Below, piece by piece: positions 1-10,690 of a DNA stretch of 13,069 nt. Each line of letters opens with the position of its first letter. The stretch's first letter is position 1. The position numbers and the translations under genes are program-made. This DNA is from Smittium mucronatum (taxonomy: Eukaryota; Kickxellomycota; Harpellomycetes; Harpellales; Legeriomycetaceae): the NCBI GenBank assembly GCA_001953115.1, contig LSSL01000732.1, positions 1,434 through 14,502 of the forward strand, read 5' to 3'. The notes beneath the pieces were generated by a model. That model was not told the DNA's origin and did no database searches. It saw only the letters and a list, made by a program, of their open reading frames with translations.

Positions 1-39
1 AAAAAAATATGAAAAAAAGAAAAAATCGTATAGAAAAGA

Positions 40-560
40 CTATTACCCTAACTACAATAAGCTCCTCTGCAGGAATACCGGCTGCGTACCTACGGGAAAG
101 GGGTGCAATCTACCAACCGAAAGACCCCCCCTGGTATTGCTTTAAGTAGGTGTATGACTGAGGTTACGTGCAGTCAAGGATTAAGCTCTTTGTCAACCAA
201 CAATAGTCATTGAATCTACTGAGCTCCTAGTCAGAGCCTACTTTTAACAGGATTAATAAAATTAGGCTCCTACCCAAACGTGGATTTTATAGACATGGCT
301 CTCCTAAAAATAGCTGTTAGACGCTGAGATCCGTCTGACTGTCGAACGCATGACTTGTGCGCTAGTCTATGTCTCAGCCTTGCTAAACGATCGGCTCCTC
401 CTGTTTCGAGATGGTCCTCCTCTGGAGTAGCTGTCCTCCAAATCACTGTGCGCTGTCTCAACTATTCCCAACCAAGAATAGTACAACGCTGTGTAAAATT
501 TTGGTTTAGTGTACTTCGAAAAGTACACTATTAAGCCCCTAAACCACGGCAAGGTATTTC
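40..560. other. GC-richer island of unknown identity
   Basis: This block stands out from the flanking DNA by composition: bases 61-120 contain 35 G+C out of 60, against roughly 10-15 per 60 in the following kilobases. The sharp change suggests a former gene, exon or transposon fragment. On the minus strand two overlapping short frames cover 270-552 (61 and 63 codons). One reads into an Arg/Ser/Gly-rich stretch (SRGGPSRNRRSRSFS) that could be a nucleic-acid-binding tail but is too short and low in complexity to assign. Plus-strand frames are broken by stops. I compared it by eye with the DIRS element at 7.7-12.0 kb and saw no convincing similarity. I saw no tRNA or 5S rRNA box. It may be the edge of a larger decayed repeat cut off by the window start. 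Confidence 0.45.
507..530. repeat. Perfect 10-bp inverted repeat (hairpin) with 4-nt loop
   Basis: Bases 507-516 (tagtgtactt) are exactly complementary to 521-530 (aagtacacta), separated by the tetraloop cgaa. A second, overlapping pairing exists between ggtttag (503-509) and ctaaacc (539-545). It sits at the downstream edge of the GC-richer island, where composition falls back to the AT-rich background. Its role is unknown; a transposon terminus, a structured RNA end or chance are all possible. Confidence 0.6.
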
Positions 561-3500
561 ACTCTTATGGATCAAAAGCAAAGTTATTCAAGTTGACTAA
601 ATAATATTAACTAGTATTCTTTAATCCTTTTAAAATAAATTACTGAACCTTCAATAAAATTTCAAACTTAATTGTTATAGAAAATCGATTTTATACCCCA
701 CCTCTCAGTCTCACATTTGCCGAAAAAAATAAAATATTTATAGTGTATTTGTACCAAGATTAGAAGAAGCAAATTATGCATGCTGATTTTTAATTCAAGT
801 TAAAATAAATTTGTGTATAAGTGATTCAACGAAGGATGCAGAAAGTAATAGATAAATGATTTTTTAAAAATTTTAATTATTTTTTTTCATTGATAAATGA
901 TTTCATATTATTAAAAAGCAATTAGAAAAGCTACAATTGACAACTAAAAGCTTCTTTCGTATAAAATATTTATTTCTAATTGTAAAGGATTAATTAGTAA
1001 AGTTACAATTAGTTCTCCAAATTATGTAAATCAATATATTTTAGACTTTTTTCTAGAAAAAAAATAAACGTTTTTTAGTTTATCAGCCTCAGATACCAAA
1101 AAAAGTGATAAAAACACTATATTTTTATCAATTATGCAGAAAATACAAGATTAATTAGGTCTTAATAATAATTTTAATAATATTGATTAATTAACAATTT
1201 TATGGTTAGATAAGTTCTATTTTGAAATTCGATGGGTAGAGGAAAGTGGTAAAGTGTCGAAGAACCATTTAAAAACCAGAATTATTTGGTCAAAATTAAC
1301 AATTATAAATATAAAAAATGAGAAATAGTAAACCATGAAAATACTCCATATAAACTTTTTTTCAAATGTAAACCGGAAAATAATTATAACAATTATGAAA
1401 ATACCATTTTTTTTAAATTGGGTTTTGATTCATTTTAGTTTATAGTTACATAGCTAATATACCATATAAATCTAAAATTATAATCAAGATCAATTTCGAT
1501 ATCGGATAATGGAAATAAACCCAAAAAAGGATGGCTATTTTTTGGATTAACAAAATTTATTCTGAAGATATTTAAACCTTTTTGATATCTCGCTACGTAT
1601 TTAGAATTTCCTAATAAAAGAAAAAAAAATTAAGGCTTCCATTAACATTTCATTTCAGAAATATTTTGTCTTTCTAAAAAATAATTGGTGCAATAAAAGT
1701 TTAAAATAACTGTATTTGTATCAGTTTAGAGGAAAATGGGAATAAACACTAAAAAAAACGAATAAATTTATCAAACAAAATAATAAATATATATATATAA
1801 ATTCGTTTAAATAAAGGCATCAATAATAGCTGTCTAAATATGAATATAGATCGATATTGTGAATTAAAAACTATGCAAACCAATTAAATTCAAATTGCCA
1901 TTTATGTGAAACTATTGAATATAAAATAAATTATTTTTATATAAGATGTAATAAAACTTTCTTGAAAAATTAAATCTATCGATAAATAAAAATTTTAAAT
2001 TAAAGTATATTTTTAAATTTATAAAATTGGTAAATTATATCCCATATGTCAACAACACAAGCGATTGAAATTGGAATAGTTTAAAAAAACTAATTTCACT
2101 AAAGGTTTTCTTTAAAAATGTATAATCTAAAATCGTTATTATTCACAAAATTCTATTATCAACATTTCAAATACCATATTTTTGTATTTTGTGTAATAAA
2201 TATAATTTAATATTCCACACTTTTTGATTTTTGTGCCACATTTTTTTACTATGACAAAATTTTATATAAAGCCACCATAATTAAGAGCTGTGATAAAGAA
2301 ATAATAAAGAGTATGGAAAATACTTCCCTACTGTCTAATGAAATTTTTTTCTATGGATTAATAAAGTAAATAAGCAAATAAATATAATATAATATATCTA
2401 ACAAGTTCTCTTCACATTTGGCTAATTTTAGCTGTTCATTTCTATTTATAAACGCTTTTTATAAAACTCTAGTAAAAAAATTCTCCTGATTAAATCATGA
2501 AAATTTGAAACTTCAATATTAATCACATTTAATATCTACCACTAATAACAACCATGTTTTTCGACTACTTTTTAATAAGTCTATACTAGGCGGATACTTA
2601 TAGAATATAATTAAATCCGACTCTGTACAAAAATAAGCATATTATGAGCCAAATTCATATTCAAATCAAAGAGTGTGTAAAAGAATTTATTGAAAACTGG
2701 TAGAAAATGTTTATCAGTGTTTAAATCGAAAAAATTGTTTTTTAACAAAAAAAGCTAAAAAAATATTGTAGATAACTTTGAATAAGTTTTTAATAATCAC
2801 ATAATATATAATTATTTGTTTATGTGACTATAGTTGTGCTTAAATATGGAAATTTCAAAGGTTTTTCTATAACTAGCCTTAATTTACGGGAAACAAAAAA
2901 ATATTTTAATTTCATAATTTTCTATACTCTCGAAAAAGTCAAAATATCAAAAATCAAAAATATCAGTACTTTTTTTTATTTAAGCTTGTATTTTTACGAC
3001 CAAAAACACCTTAAAAACTTAGTCGAAAAAATTCAAGTATATATAATCAAATCAAAAATGAAAATAGCTATATTTTGGACGTGAAAATAAAATGAGAAAC
3101 CAAAAAGATGAAAAAAATCTGAATCTAACAACTTTTATAGAAAAAAACAGATATGCCAGAAATTAAATGAATTATAAGTTATAAAATATCACTATAAAAT
3201 TTCTGTAAAAAATATAAAAAACGTGTATTTTATCCATGAAGGTACCTTTATTTTTCTTAATGAAAATCTTTTAGTATTTGATACAAAAAATATGAAGTCA
3301 TATATGCTTAAATTTACCAATTTTAGATTTGGGGACGGGCATTGATTGAATTATTTTTTTTCTCTAGTGTATCTTGAGTTTTCGCACTGCTTACATAATA
3401 TAAAATTATCGATATTCATGATCTTACAAGTTTAATATGTTGTTATTTTAATAAGAACTTATAATATAAAAGGTAAAAAAAATTGTAACATAAATTAAAA

Positions 3501-6500
3501 ATTTGGCATAAAAAAATACTTTTGTGGCATAAAAAATCAAAATTAGGTAATCGAAATTCGTTATTGTGGCATTTTATGAAGAATCCCTTAAAATTTACTA
3601 TTTTTCATACAGAAATGAAAAATTTCAAAAGTACTGGAATATATAAAAGTTTTGTTGGTGTAAATATAAATATTTATCATATAATCAAAGTTTTCAGTGT
3701 CACTAAAATAAAGCTCAAGTGACACAGCTTGCTTTCAAAGGCAGTAATTTCCTCAAATAACTCAAAATTTTGACTCATCTGTTATTTTATTATCCAAACC
3801 GTCATGGAATTCTTTATTATATACTTTTTTAGCCCATGTTTATTTTTTTCTCCTCTTTCTTTTTAAACGAAAATTTCTTCTCTATTATTGTTGCCACAAG
3901 ATTTTAAATCATAAATTCTAAGAGAGGATAATTTTATGTAAAAGATGTTTATAGTTACAAAAATATCAGTAAAAATATTTATATTTTTGAAAATCCTCTG
4001 TAGGTATCTCAAGTTAATTTGAAAATATTTTCAATTTAATAAAGACGTTTTCAAATTATTTTTTTTACTAGTAATACTTCAGAAATCATGTTAGAAATTG
4101 TATTTGTAGATCCCTGCCGAGGTTTCTGAGTGCTATTAATGTTTTTTGATGAATATCTCAATCTAGAGGTGTCGTTTTGGTGGTTTTTTTTTTGTTTTAA
4201 ACCCCCATTTTTTTTATAAATAATACTTATCTCTTATTTACCATTAATACGATTAATAATATTTACCAATTAGTTAATCCTATAACCTTTAATGACTTTT
4301 TTCGAAAAATTACGACATTTACTCTCAATTAACTTGGAAAAGAAAATTCTGTGAATCGTGCCTTAGGTAATAGAGCTGGTGAAGTATTATTTGTCATAAG
4401 ATATCAAATCTATTTCAATTAATAAGTAATTTATGTGATACTTTTTTGAATAAAATAGCTTCCCACATCTAAAAAATAATCACTGTATTAATGAAAAATA
4501 ACATGTAATCAACTAAATTGAGCTAAATCCCTATCGTTTCTCGGAAATATGATTATTTTTAAATTTCTGATTTTTATTCATAGAAAAAAGTTATTTTTTC
4601 AAAAGTGGCTCCCTGACAAACGACGCACTTGAGTTTCTCATTGAAAAAATATTGAAAGGAATGAGGTGTATAAATCAAGTGCTAATTTTTCAAATTCAAA
4701 ATAATGTATTAAATATAAAAAAAGTACATTCTTCTTGTTCTAAGTAAAAAAATTGATTTTTTCTTTTTATCATCTCAGATTTTAAAGACTTCGACTCCCA
4801 TACCTGGTAAATATGTTCAAAATCTTTTGATTTAAATCCAACCATACAGTAAATTTCTTCGGGGGGTTTTTGAAATCAAATCTTATTTTTTTGTTTAATA
4901 AACATCTTTTCAATTATATATACCTCATTGACAGTTTTTGATGCTATATATCGAGTTTCCTAGTGCTTAATTGCGCTTAATTTTTTTATAAATTATAGAT
5001 TTTTTGTTGTTAAAAGTTAAACTGAAAAAAATATTTCTATTTTTACTTTATTATTTTTTTTATTAAAAAAGCCCTGAAATAGAATCGGATATCAAAAAAA
5101 AAATTCCAGGAAATAAACATAAAATTATTATTATTTAAAGATCACATAATTTTTTTTAGTTTTTGTTTAAAAGGGTGAAAAAAAATCTAGGATTATCAGA
5201 AATTTATAAAAAAAATACGAAGAGTCCATGGTTATTTTTGAAATATTTATATATAATAAACTCAGTTCTGCTATTTGTGAAAAAAATAAAAGACAAAACC
5301 ATGAGGCTGGAAATTGTTTAATATTTTCGCATTATTAAATCATTAAATAGTCTATAAATCTACAAATTAATAACCTTTTAATTTAATTTATTATTAATAA
5401 ACATATTTATCTTTAAAAAGAATTATAAATCACAATAATAATTGAGTATTTATGTTATCGAATCATTCTAGATTCAAAAACTTTAAAAATTCAAAAATTC
5501 ATGATAAAAAATGCTAGTCTAAATGTATTAAAAACTGAGTATAAAACATATTTCCGCCAAAAAAAAGTAAATACAACAATTTTTTATAAAAATCAATTAA
5601 ATTATACAAAAATTCTTTTCTTTTAATTTATTATTTGTATTACTTATTAACTGAGATATTAATTAAAACTTTAACTGAAAATTTTAGGGGTTTTTATATA
5701 AAATACATAAGATTTGGTTATTCTATTTTGGATCTAAAATTTAAGAGTTTGTGACTATTATTAAAAATTAATTTACATAATTTCAGAAATTTTATTAAAC
5801 TAGTGTATCAAATAAAATGATTTGAGCGAAAATTCTGTATTTAGTGCTTTTTTAGTGGTTATTACAGTTATAAATATTCAGATTTAGTAATAAATCTAAT
5901 ATTATGTAATTGAATAATCATTTATTGATATTATATTAGTTTAATATATTTTTTATTACTTTTTATCTAATTATTTTCATTTAAACGATTTTATTATAAA
6001 ATATCAAAAATCATAATTATCATTTAAAAGAATTTATTGGAGAAATCAGTTTAAATGAAAAACAAAATTTTTAAAATATTATATATTCTTTCAGATTTAA
6101 TCAAAAATAAAAAATCATGCAAATTGTATAACCTCAAAGATATGAATCGAAAATTTTTTAAAAAAGAATAAAATATTTTTTATTTGTTTTTAGTAAAATG
6201 ATTTAAATTTAAATATCTTTTAAATATTGATATTTGTTGAAGAAAGCATTTAGTAAAGATTTCAAGTTAACGGTTTTAAAAATACATCCTTTTATAAGAA
6301 TTATTTAGATTAATTTGCTTGTTATTAATTATATCTCCAAAATTTTAATTTTTTCTAAAAAAATTTCTATTATTTATATATTATATTTTCATGGCCACTT
6401 CTGTGAAAATTCTTATTTAGATAAATAGAAAAACATCCAAATTTATGAATTAGGAGTCAATAAGGCCTCAAAATCTAAAAAATTTTAATTTTTTTAAATT

Positions 6501-7696
6501 AATAGACAAAATAATTCAATGAAAAATCTAGAATACTATCAATTTTAAATAGAAAAATTAAAAAAAATCCACAATTTTTGGTAATCAGAAAAGTTATCAA
6601 TGGTTATTATTGTACCGATTTTGTGAAATTTTAGATTTTTTAATTTATCTGAAGATTTAAACTTGAATATTCAAATTCCTGTAAAAAAAATTTAAATTCC
6701 TTGTAGGGATAATAAAGGGGTATATTATCCCGAAAGTATGCTTTTTTCAGTTTAATTCTGATTTTTATAGTTTATTTGCTTAAATCATTGAAGATTATAT
6801 TTTTTTATAAAACTAAATAATTATCTGCAAATAATTTAACCTCGAATGCTCAGGCTTTTATTATGTTAAGTGATTAATATAAAAGATTTTTTTTTTATGC
6901 AACGGTTTTTTAGCTTTTAATTTTATTAGAATTTTATCTTAAAAAATTATTTAATAATATAAAAATAATAGTTCTGAATAAAATCATCCAAAATAACTAA
7001 AAAATATTTACTAAATAAATGTTTATTTTTTAAAATAAAAACTTCTATAATTTATTAATAAAACAGATACATGGTAATTTTTATATTAAATATGGAATTT
7101 ATTTATTTGTTTTTCCACAAAACTTTATGTGATGTTTAATTTGGGTCTATAAAACGGAAAAATTATTTCACTTTGTATTTTCATAGTTTTTTACTTAAAT
7201 AACCTCTAGATTTATTTATATCTTTTAAAAAAATGTTTTTTTACTTATTAGTTTCTGTAATACACTCAGGGAAAATAATGCATATGATAAAATATTAAGT
7301 TTTTAACAAGTAAATAATATATATTTTACAATATTTAGAAGGTTTATTAGACTTAGTTCCAGCAATCTATAAAATTTATTCATAAATAAAAATTAAGTCA
7401 TAAATTGTAAAAAATTTACATTTATTATTTATTAAATAAAAAATTCTGAATTTAAAGGAATACAAGTTGTATTAGGGATGGTGGGTAAAAATTTTTTGAG
7501 GAAGCTCATAAGAGATTCCAAAAAAACCCCTCAAGAGATAAATCGGACTACAGTGAAATAAAAATTTAAAATGTATCAACTTTTTGGTTGCAAATATACA
7601 ATATATATATTTTTTAAATAAATTCTTGAAGCTCCCCAGTAAAATTTTGTTTAAAATTATGGATCAAAACCTTTTTTCTTCTTTTATAAGGAAAAT
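561..7696. other. AT-rich gene-free intergenic region
   Basis: About 7 kb of very AT-rich sequence with many A and T runs, an AT dinucleotide run at 1787-1799, and no gene I can support. The longest frames are at 2824-3084 (86 codons) and 3522-3722 (66 codons). They encode Lys/Ile/Phe-rich low-complexity peptides without recognisable motifs. At this base composition, frames of that length are expected by chance in a window this size. Slightly less AT-rich patches (near 3330-3400, 4110-4190, 4600-4670, 4920-4980 and 7470-7560) hold weakly similar short motifs described separately. A perfect 8-bp inverted repeat lies at 6706-6713 and 6724-6731 (gggataat/attatccc) with no assigned role. Confidence 0.7.
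4111..4190 (+). repeat. Candidate degenerate interspersed repeat, best copy
   Basis: The core tttttgatgaatatctcaa, followed by gaggtgtcgtttt and a T-rich tail, recurs in diverged form nearby. Plausible relatives are 4600-4661 on the minus strand (ttttttcaatgagaaactcaa then gtgcgtcgttt), 4921-4975 (tttttgatgctatatatcga then gtttcctagtgctta), 3360-3395 (gtatcttgagttttcgc then actgctta) and 7480-7530 (ttttttgaggaagctcataa). The alignments were made by eye and are short, in a background where chance similarity is high. If real, this is an old short element family of the MITE or SINE-remnant kind. No terminal inverted repeats were defined. Confidence 0.3.
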
Positions 7697-7922
7697 TATT
7701 TAAATTATTTATAATTATCTCAATGTTTAATATGTTGATATTTTATAATATTATAATTCTTGGAGGAGACATATTAAGAATTTCCATCTTATTGGATTAA
7801 ACTAAACCGAAAATTACAAACTAATAAAAATTACAGAATAAAATGAAATAATAATTTTTTTGATATATGGCATAGAAAGTATTCGATTTAGTTATCCTAA
7901 CCAAATTTTCTTTTGAAATGGT
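7697..7922 (+). repeat. Left inverted terminal repeat of the DIRS element
   Basis: This segment aligns over its whole length with the reverse complement of about 11755-11976. Exact anchors include ccatcttattgga (7784-7796, complement at 11883-11895) and agttatcct (7890-7898, complement at 11782-11790). The block ggaggaga at 7762-7769 is shared with both the right repeat and the internal complementary region. The repeat is AT-rich, unlike the coding interior. In DIRS elements the left repeat normally carries the promoter; none could be assigned here beyond AT-rich sequence. Confidence 0.8.
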
Positions 7923-7979
7923 ACTATAGCAATAAAAAGATTTTCAAAAAAAGTAAATATTATAACTTCAACTAAGATA

Positions 7980-8820
7980 ATGGAAAAATTCGCTGCCAGT
8001 GAAAGTCTTGTGAATTAGGACCAGTTCAAACTGTTTACTGAAATATTTCAGCAAATCTGAAGAGAAAAGAAACATGGGTCGGAACCAGAGAACCGTATGC
8101 CACTAAAAGAATCCCTGCAAAAGATCTCATGGTTTATCCGGAAATCACTACAGCACTTCGTTAAATTGAAGAAGACTTATTCTGGTCACCGATAACAGAG
8201 AAAGAGCAAGATATTACAACATATTCTTCCCCTAAGACTAGTTAGTTGAACTACAGCCTACCACCTCTAAAAGATATAGAATCAAGTGCTGTGAAGAATT
8301 CAGATACAATCCTTTATGGAATTCAGACAGCTCTTGCTCAAACAACTAGACCAATCGAATATTTTTTCCTTCTCCAAATTCAGGAAAACCCCGGCCATGA
8401 TACTTCCATGGATCCTAAAATCATGTTTGTAAGCACAATGAGAGTTCTGTTAGCCTATTTAGAAACCAAATTAGCCCAATAAAGACTATAAAATTCCTAT
8501 AATGGTCTAGAACTCCCTGTAAAGCCCATTCGACTATTAAAACTAAAATCCAAGCCGTTAGTGGATCAAGAGTCGTTGAACTCACTCATAGCCAAGAAGC
8601 CTAGTCAAAGAAAAAACTTGTAGTATCCTTTCTCAGGCACCATAAGAGTACTATTTTAAAAGTATCATACAGTAGCAAGTCTACTAGGTGCCGAAAACTA
8701 CAGCTGCAACCACCTCTGACGCAATCAACAAGTCATCCAACCGCCGGTCAGATTTTGGCGTCAGGGGTCACGGGCAAAGAAGAGGGTCTAAAAAAGACCC
8801 AAAGCAGTTCCCCCGTTAGG
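7980..8820 (+). pseudogene. gag: DIRS gag-like protein, broken by stops and frameshifts
   Basis: Remnant of the first gene of the element, a presumed structural or nucleic-acid-binding protein. A start is plausible at the ATG at 7980 (MEKFAASESL). Reading then moves to another frame near 8040-8080 and stays there to about 8620, interrupted by stops at 8162, 8243, 8480, 8489 and 8621. Conserved-looking blocks are EPYATKRIPAKDLMVYPEIT, then SLPPLKDIESSAVKNSDTIL, YGIQTALAQTTRPIEYF and, past the 8480 stop in the same frame, NGLELPVKPIRLLKLKSKPL and VDQESLNSLIAKKP. The block around LYGIQ-ALAQ-TRPI-YF is what I recognise as typical of DIRS Gag proteins of Mucoromycota-like fungi; this is recall, not a search. 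A basic Arg/Gly-rich tail follows in a third frame at about 8718-8816 (NRRSDFGVRGHGQRRGSKK), as expected for a nucleic-acid-binding C-terminus. It ends against the reverse transcriptase. Confidence 0.78.
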
Positions 8821-9700
8821 GGGATAGCCCGCTATGCTCAAATATGCATTGTAAAATCTGAATGACAGCCGATGGGCTCAAAACATAGTATCAGGAGGAT
8901 TCAGAATCACCTTCAAGAACCCAGAATTTCTGAATTCGAAACCGCCTACGGAAAAAAAGAAAGCCGGTCCAGGAGACCGGCAACGTTCTGAAGGATGAAA
9001 TAGCCCCTTTCTTAGCCTAAAGAGCAACTGAGGAAATACAGCCGAGAGATCCGGATTTATACAGCTAACTTTTTACGATCACAAAAATAACTGGAGGTTT
9101 GAGAACAGTCATTAACCCCTCAAACTAAATATAAATGTAGAGGAGCCGAGTTTCAAAAAGGAAACTCTGTCTTTTATCTGCAAATGATCCGACTAAAGGA
9201 TTGCCTGACTAACTTAGACCTCTAGAACGAATTAATGCATATCCTGATATACAAGCAGTGAAGATAGTACCTACGCCTTCATTGGAACGGTTGCTGATTC
9301 CAGTTTCGCTTCCTAGCTTTCGGACTATCACTTAGCCAATTTTTCTTCACAAAGATTTTTCGTCCTGTTTTTTTGTGGGCCATATAGAAAGGTATGCGCA
9401 TCTAGGCATACCTAGACGATCTCGTGATAATAGGAGAAACAAAAGAGGCGTATGCTGCAACCCCAAATTCTATATAATCCAAGCTATCGGAGCATGGATT
9501 CAAGATCAACGACAAGGAATCGTCTACCTCCCCATCCCAGTCAATCTTCCGCCTTGATTTGGCCATTAATACCAGATTAATTAGTCTCAAGGTGCCTTCT
9601 ACCAAGGTCAGGATTCTCAGACTAGACGACAGCAAATTACTGAACGCTGGACAGAAGAAGTTCAGATTTCCGGCGATTTTTATCCGGAAAGCTCAGTAAA
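8813..9700 (+). pseudogene. pol: DIRS reverse transcriptase domain of pol, decayed
   Basis: RNA-dependent DNA polymerase that would copy the element's transcript. Landmarks in order: RWAQNIVSGGFRITF (from 8861, with its Arg codon at 8870), the N-terminal RT block; DEIAPFLA then ATEEIQPRDPDLY (from 8994); LFTITKITGGLRTVIN just after 9066, the fingers motif; LTNLDL with motif A Asp at 9217-9219; FQFRFLAFGLSLS (from 9298), motif B; FTKIFRPV; AYLDDL at 9406-9423, the catalytic YLDD box, intact; HGFKIN; and ISLKVPSTKVRILRL. The frame changes near 8890-8990 and 9115-9125. In-frame stops include those at 9223, 9385 and 9403, so no active enzyme can be made. The two visible catalytic regions (motif A Asp and the DD pair) are preserved. 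The identification as RT is very secure; DIRS membership comes from the neighbouring domains and ends. Confidence 0.9.
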
Positions 9701-10285
9701 TATTGATATCCCTACTTTCGGGCAATATTATACTTTGCAGATACCTAGAACTAAAGAAACAGGCATTATCGAAATTTAATCATGGGAATCCTCAGTAATT
9801 CTGACGAAACAGCGATTCAGAACCTATTATTCTGGAAAAACAAACTTACATAATGGGAATTTCTCTCATTCTTGCCAAAGCAGCCAGAAATTGAAATTTT
9901 TATGGATTTCAAAAAACTGACTGTGAAATAGTAGTGGGAAGCAAGACATACTAGGGACTATGCAATCAAGCTGAGGAGAAAATAAGTATCAATTCCAAGT
10001 AACCTCTAGTAGTACTTTATGCCCTAAGAATCAAGAGCATGGTGGATCGCTCAGTGTTATTCTATTAGAAATAACGGCTACACTAACGTATGTAAGGATG
10101 TTTGAGCGAAAAAATTCCCCAGAAAAACTCAAGATAGCAGGGAAAATATGGGAGCTCTTCTTGAAAACAAATAAAAGTCTCCATATCACATATTTTTCTT
10201 GCATGCTCAATCCAGCAGATGTACTAGACAGGCTTTCAGCACAGAAATAGTGGTCTCTATCACACGAGACACTCAGCACACTGAA
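9701..10285 (+). pseudogene. pol: DIRS RNase H domain of pol, decayed
   Basis: RNase H degrades the RNA strand of the RNA-DNA hybrid during reverse transcription; here it follows the RT directly, as in DIRS pol. Visible blocks are IQNLLFWKNKLT, then LPKQPEIEIFMDF with the presumed first catalytic Asp at 9905-9907. After a frame change come EIVVGSKTY, QAEEKISINSK and LVVLYALRIKSMV. After a second change near 10065 the frame runs TATLTYVRMFERKNSPEKLK, IAGKIWELFLKTN, then HITY, then MLNPADVLDRLSAQ, the NPAD-R-SAQ block that normally reads NPADAPSR in these proteins. The position where the family has Glu in K-E-L is a TAA stop (INSK, stop, PLVV), and the CDN-type third motif is destroyed by stops at the frame change. 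The domain is therefore dead at two catalytic sites. Confidence 0.85.
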
Positions 10286-10690
10286 ACTAATATAATCCCA
10301 ACACTATTTGGACCTGTTCGCATCCAAATCGAACAAGAGGATAGAGGCCTACTTCATCTGATACCCGGACACGAAAGAGTTAGGTCAAAACTCACTGATG
10401 TAAAATTGGTAAGGGTTCAACAAACCTTAAATCTGCACAACACGTAATTTAATCTCACAAGTAGTTCAGAAATTCCGCAGAGAGCAAATAAGAATAATTC
10501 TGGCGAAAAAAATGTGGAAATCAGCTATCACGGATTCAGGACTTTATGGAACTGTCAATTTCTCAGCATCTGATTCTTCAAACAACTACAATCATACCAG
10601 ATCCAAAAAGTGGAAGGTCTCCGCTCTAGTAAAACAAGCACTGGTGCTTGATAGCTTGTAGAATCAGCTGAGTTTCCTCAAAGCTCAAGA
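10286..10690 (+). pseudogene. Dam-like adenine methyltransferase module of DIRS pol, decayed
   Basis: Many DIRS pol proteins continue after RNase H into a phage Dam-like N6-adenine methyltransferase domain. Here the same frame as the end of RNase H gives YLDLFASKSNKRIEAYF (gac-ctg-ttc-gca at 10311-10322), and further on RNLISQVVQKFRREQIRI and ILAKKMWKSAI, then after a frame change MELSISQHLILQ and IIPDPKSGRSPL. Family members have Asn-Pro-Pro-Trp just before NLI. Here the matching codons at 10434-10445 read tgc-aca-aca-cgt (Cys-Thr-Thr-Arg), so the presumed catalytic motif is lost. Stops break the frame at several places, including after SAQK and before YPDTKEL. The role of this domain in DIRS elements is not settled. 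The assignment rests on position and the DLFA and NPPW-NLI pattern. Confidence 0.6.

Noticed and set aside
2824..3084. 86-codon plus-strand open frame in the AT-rich region
   Set aside because: Low-complexity Lys/Ile/Phe-rich peptide with no motif. At roughly 80% A+T, about 0.4 frames this long are expected by chance over six frames of the window, so length alone is not evidence.
3522..3722. 66-codon plus-strand open frame
   Set aside because: A rough chance estimate gives several frames of this length per window; no domain, conserved block or composition change supports it.
9375..9557. 60-codon plus-strand frame
   Set aside because: Out of frame with the RT trace AYLDDL, which is in a different forward frame despite two stops.
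9402..9635. 77-codon minus-strand frame
   Set aside because: Lies antisense to the RT YLDD region, whose plus-strand reading matches the RT family; it is a shadow.
10031..10279. 82-codon minus-strand frame
   Set aside because: Antisense to the RNase H segment, whose plus-strand reading gives the NPAD and ERKNSPEKLK blocks; it is a shadow.
10199..10447. 82-codon plus-strand frame
   Set aside because: Alternative frame of the RNase H and methyltransferase region; the recognisable protein (NPADVLDRLSAQ, YLDLFASKSN) is in another forward frame.
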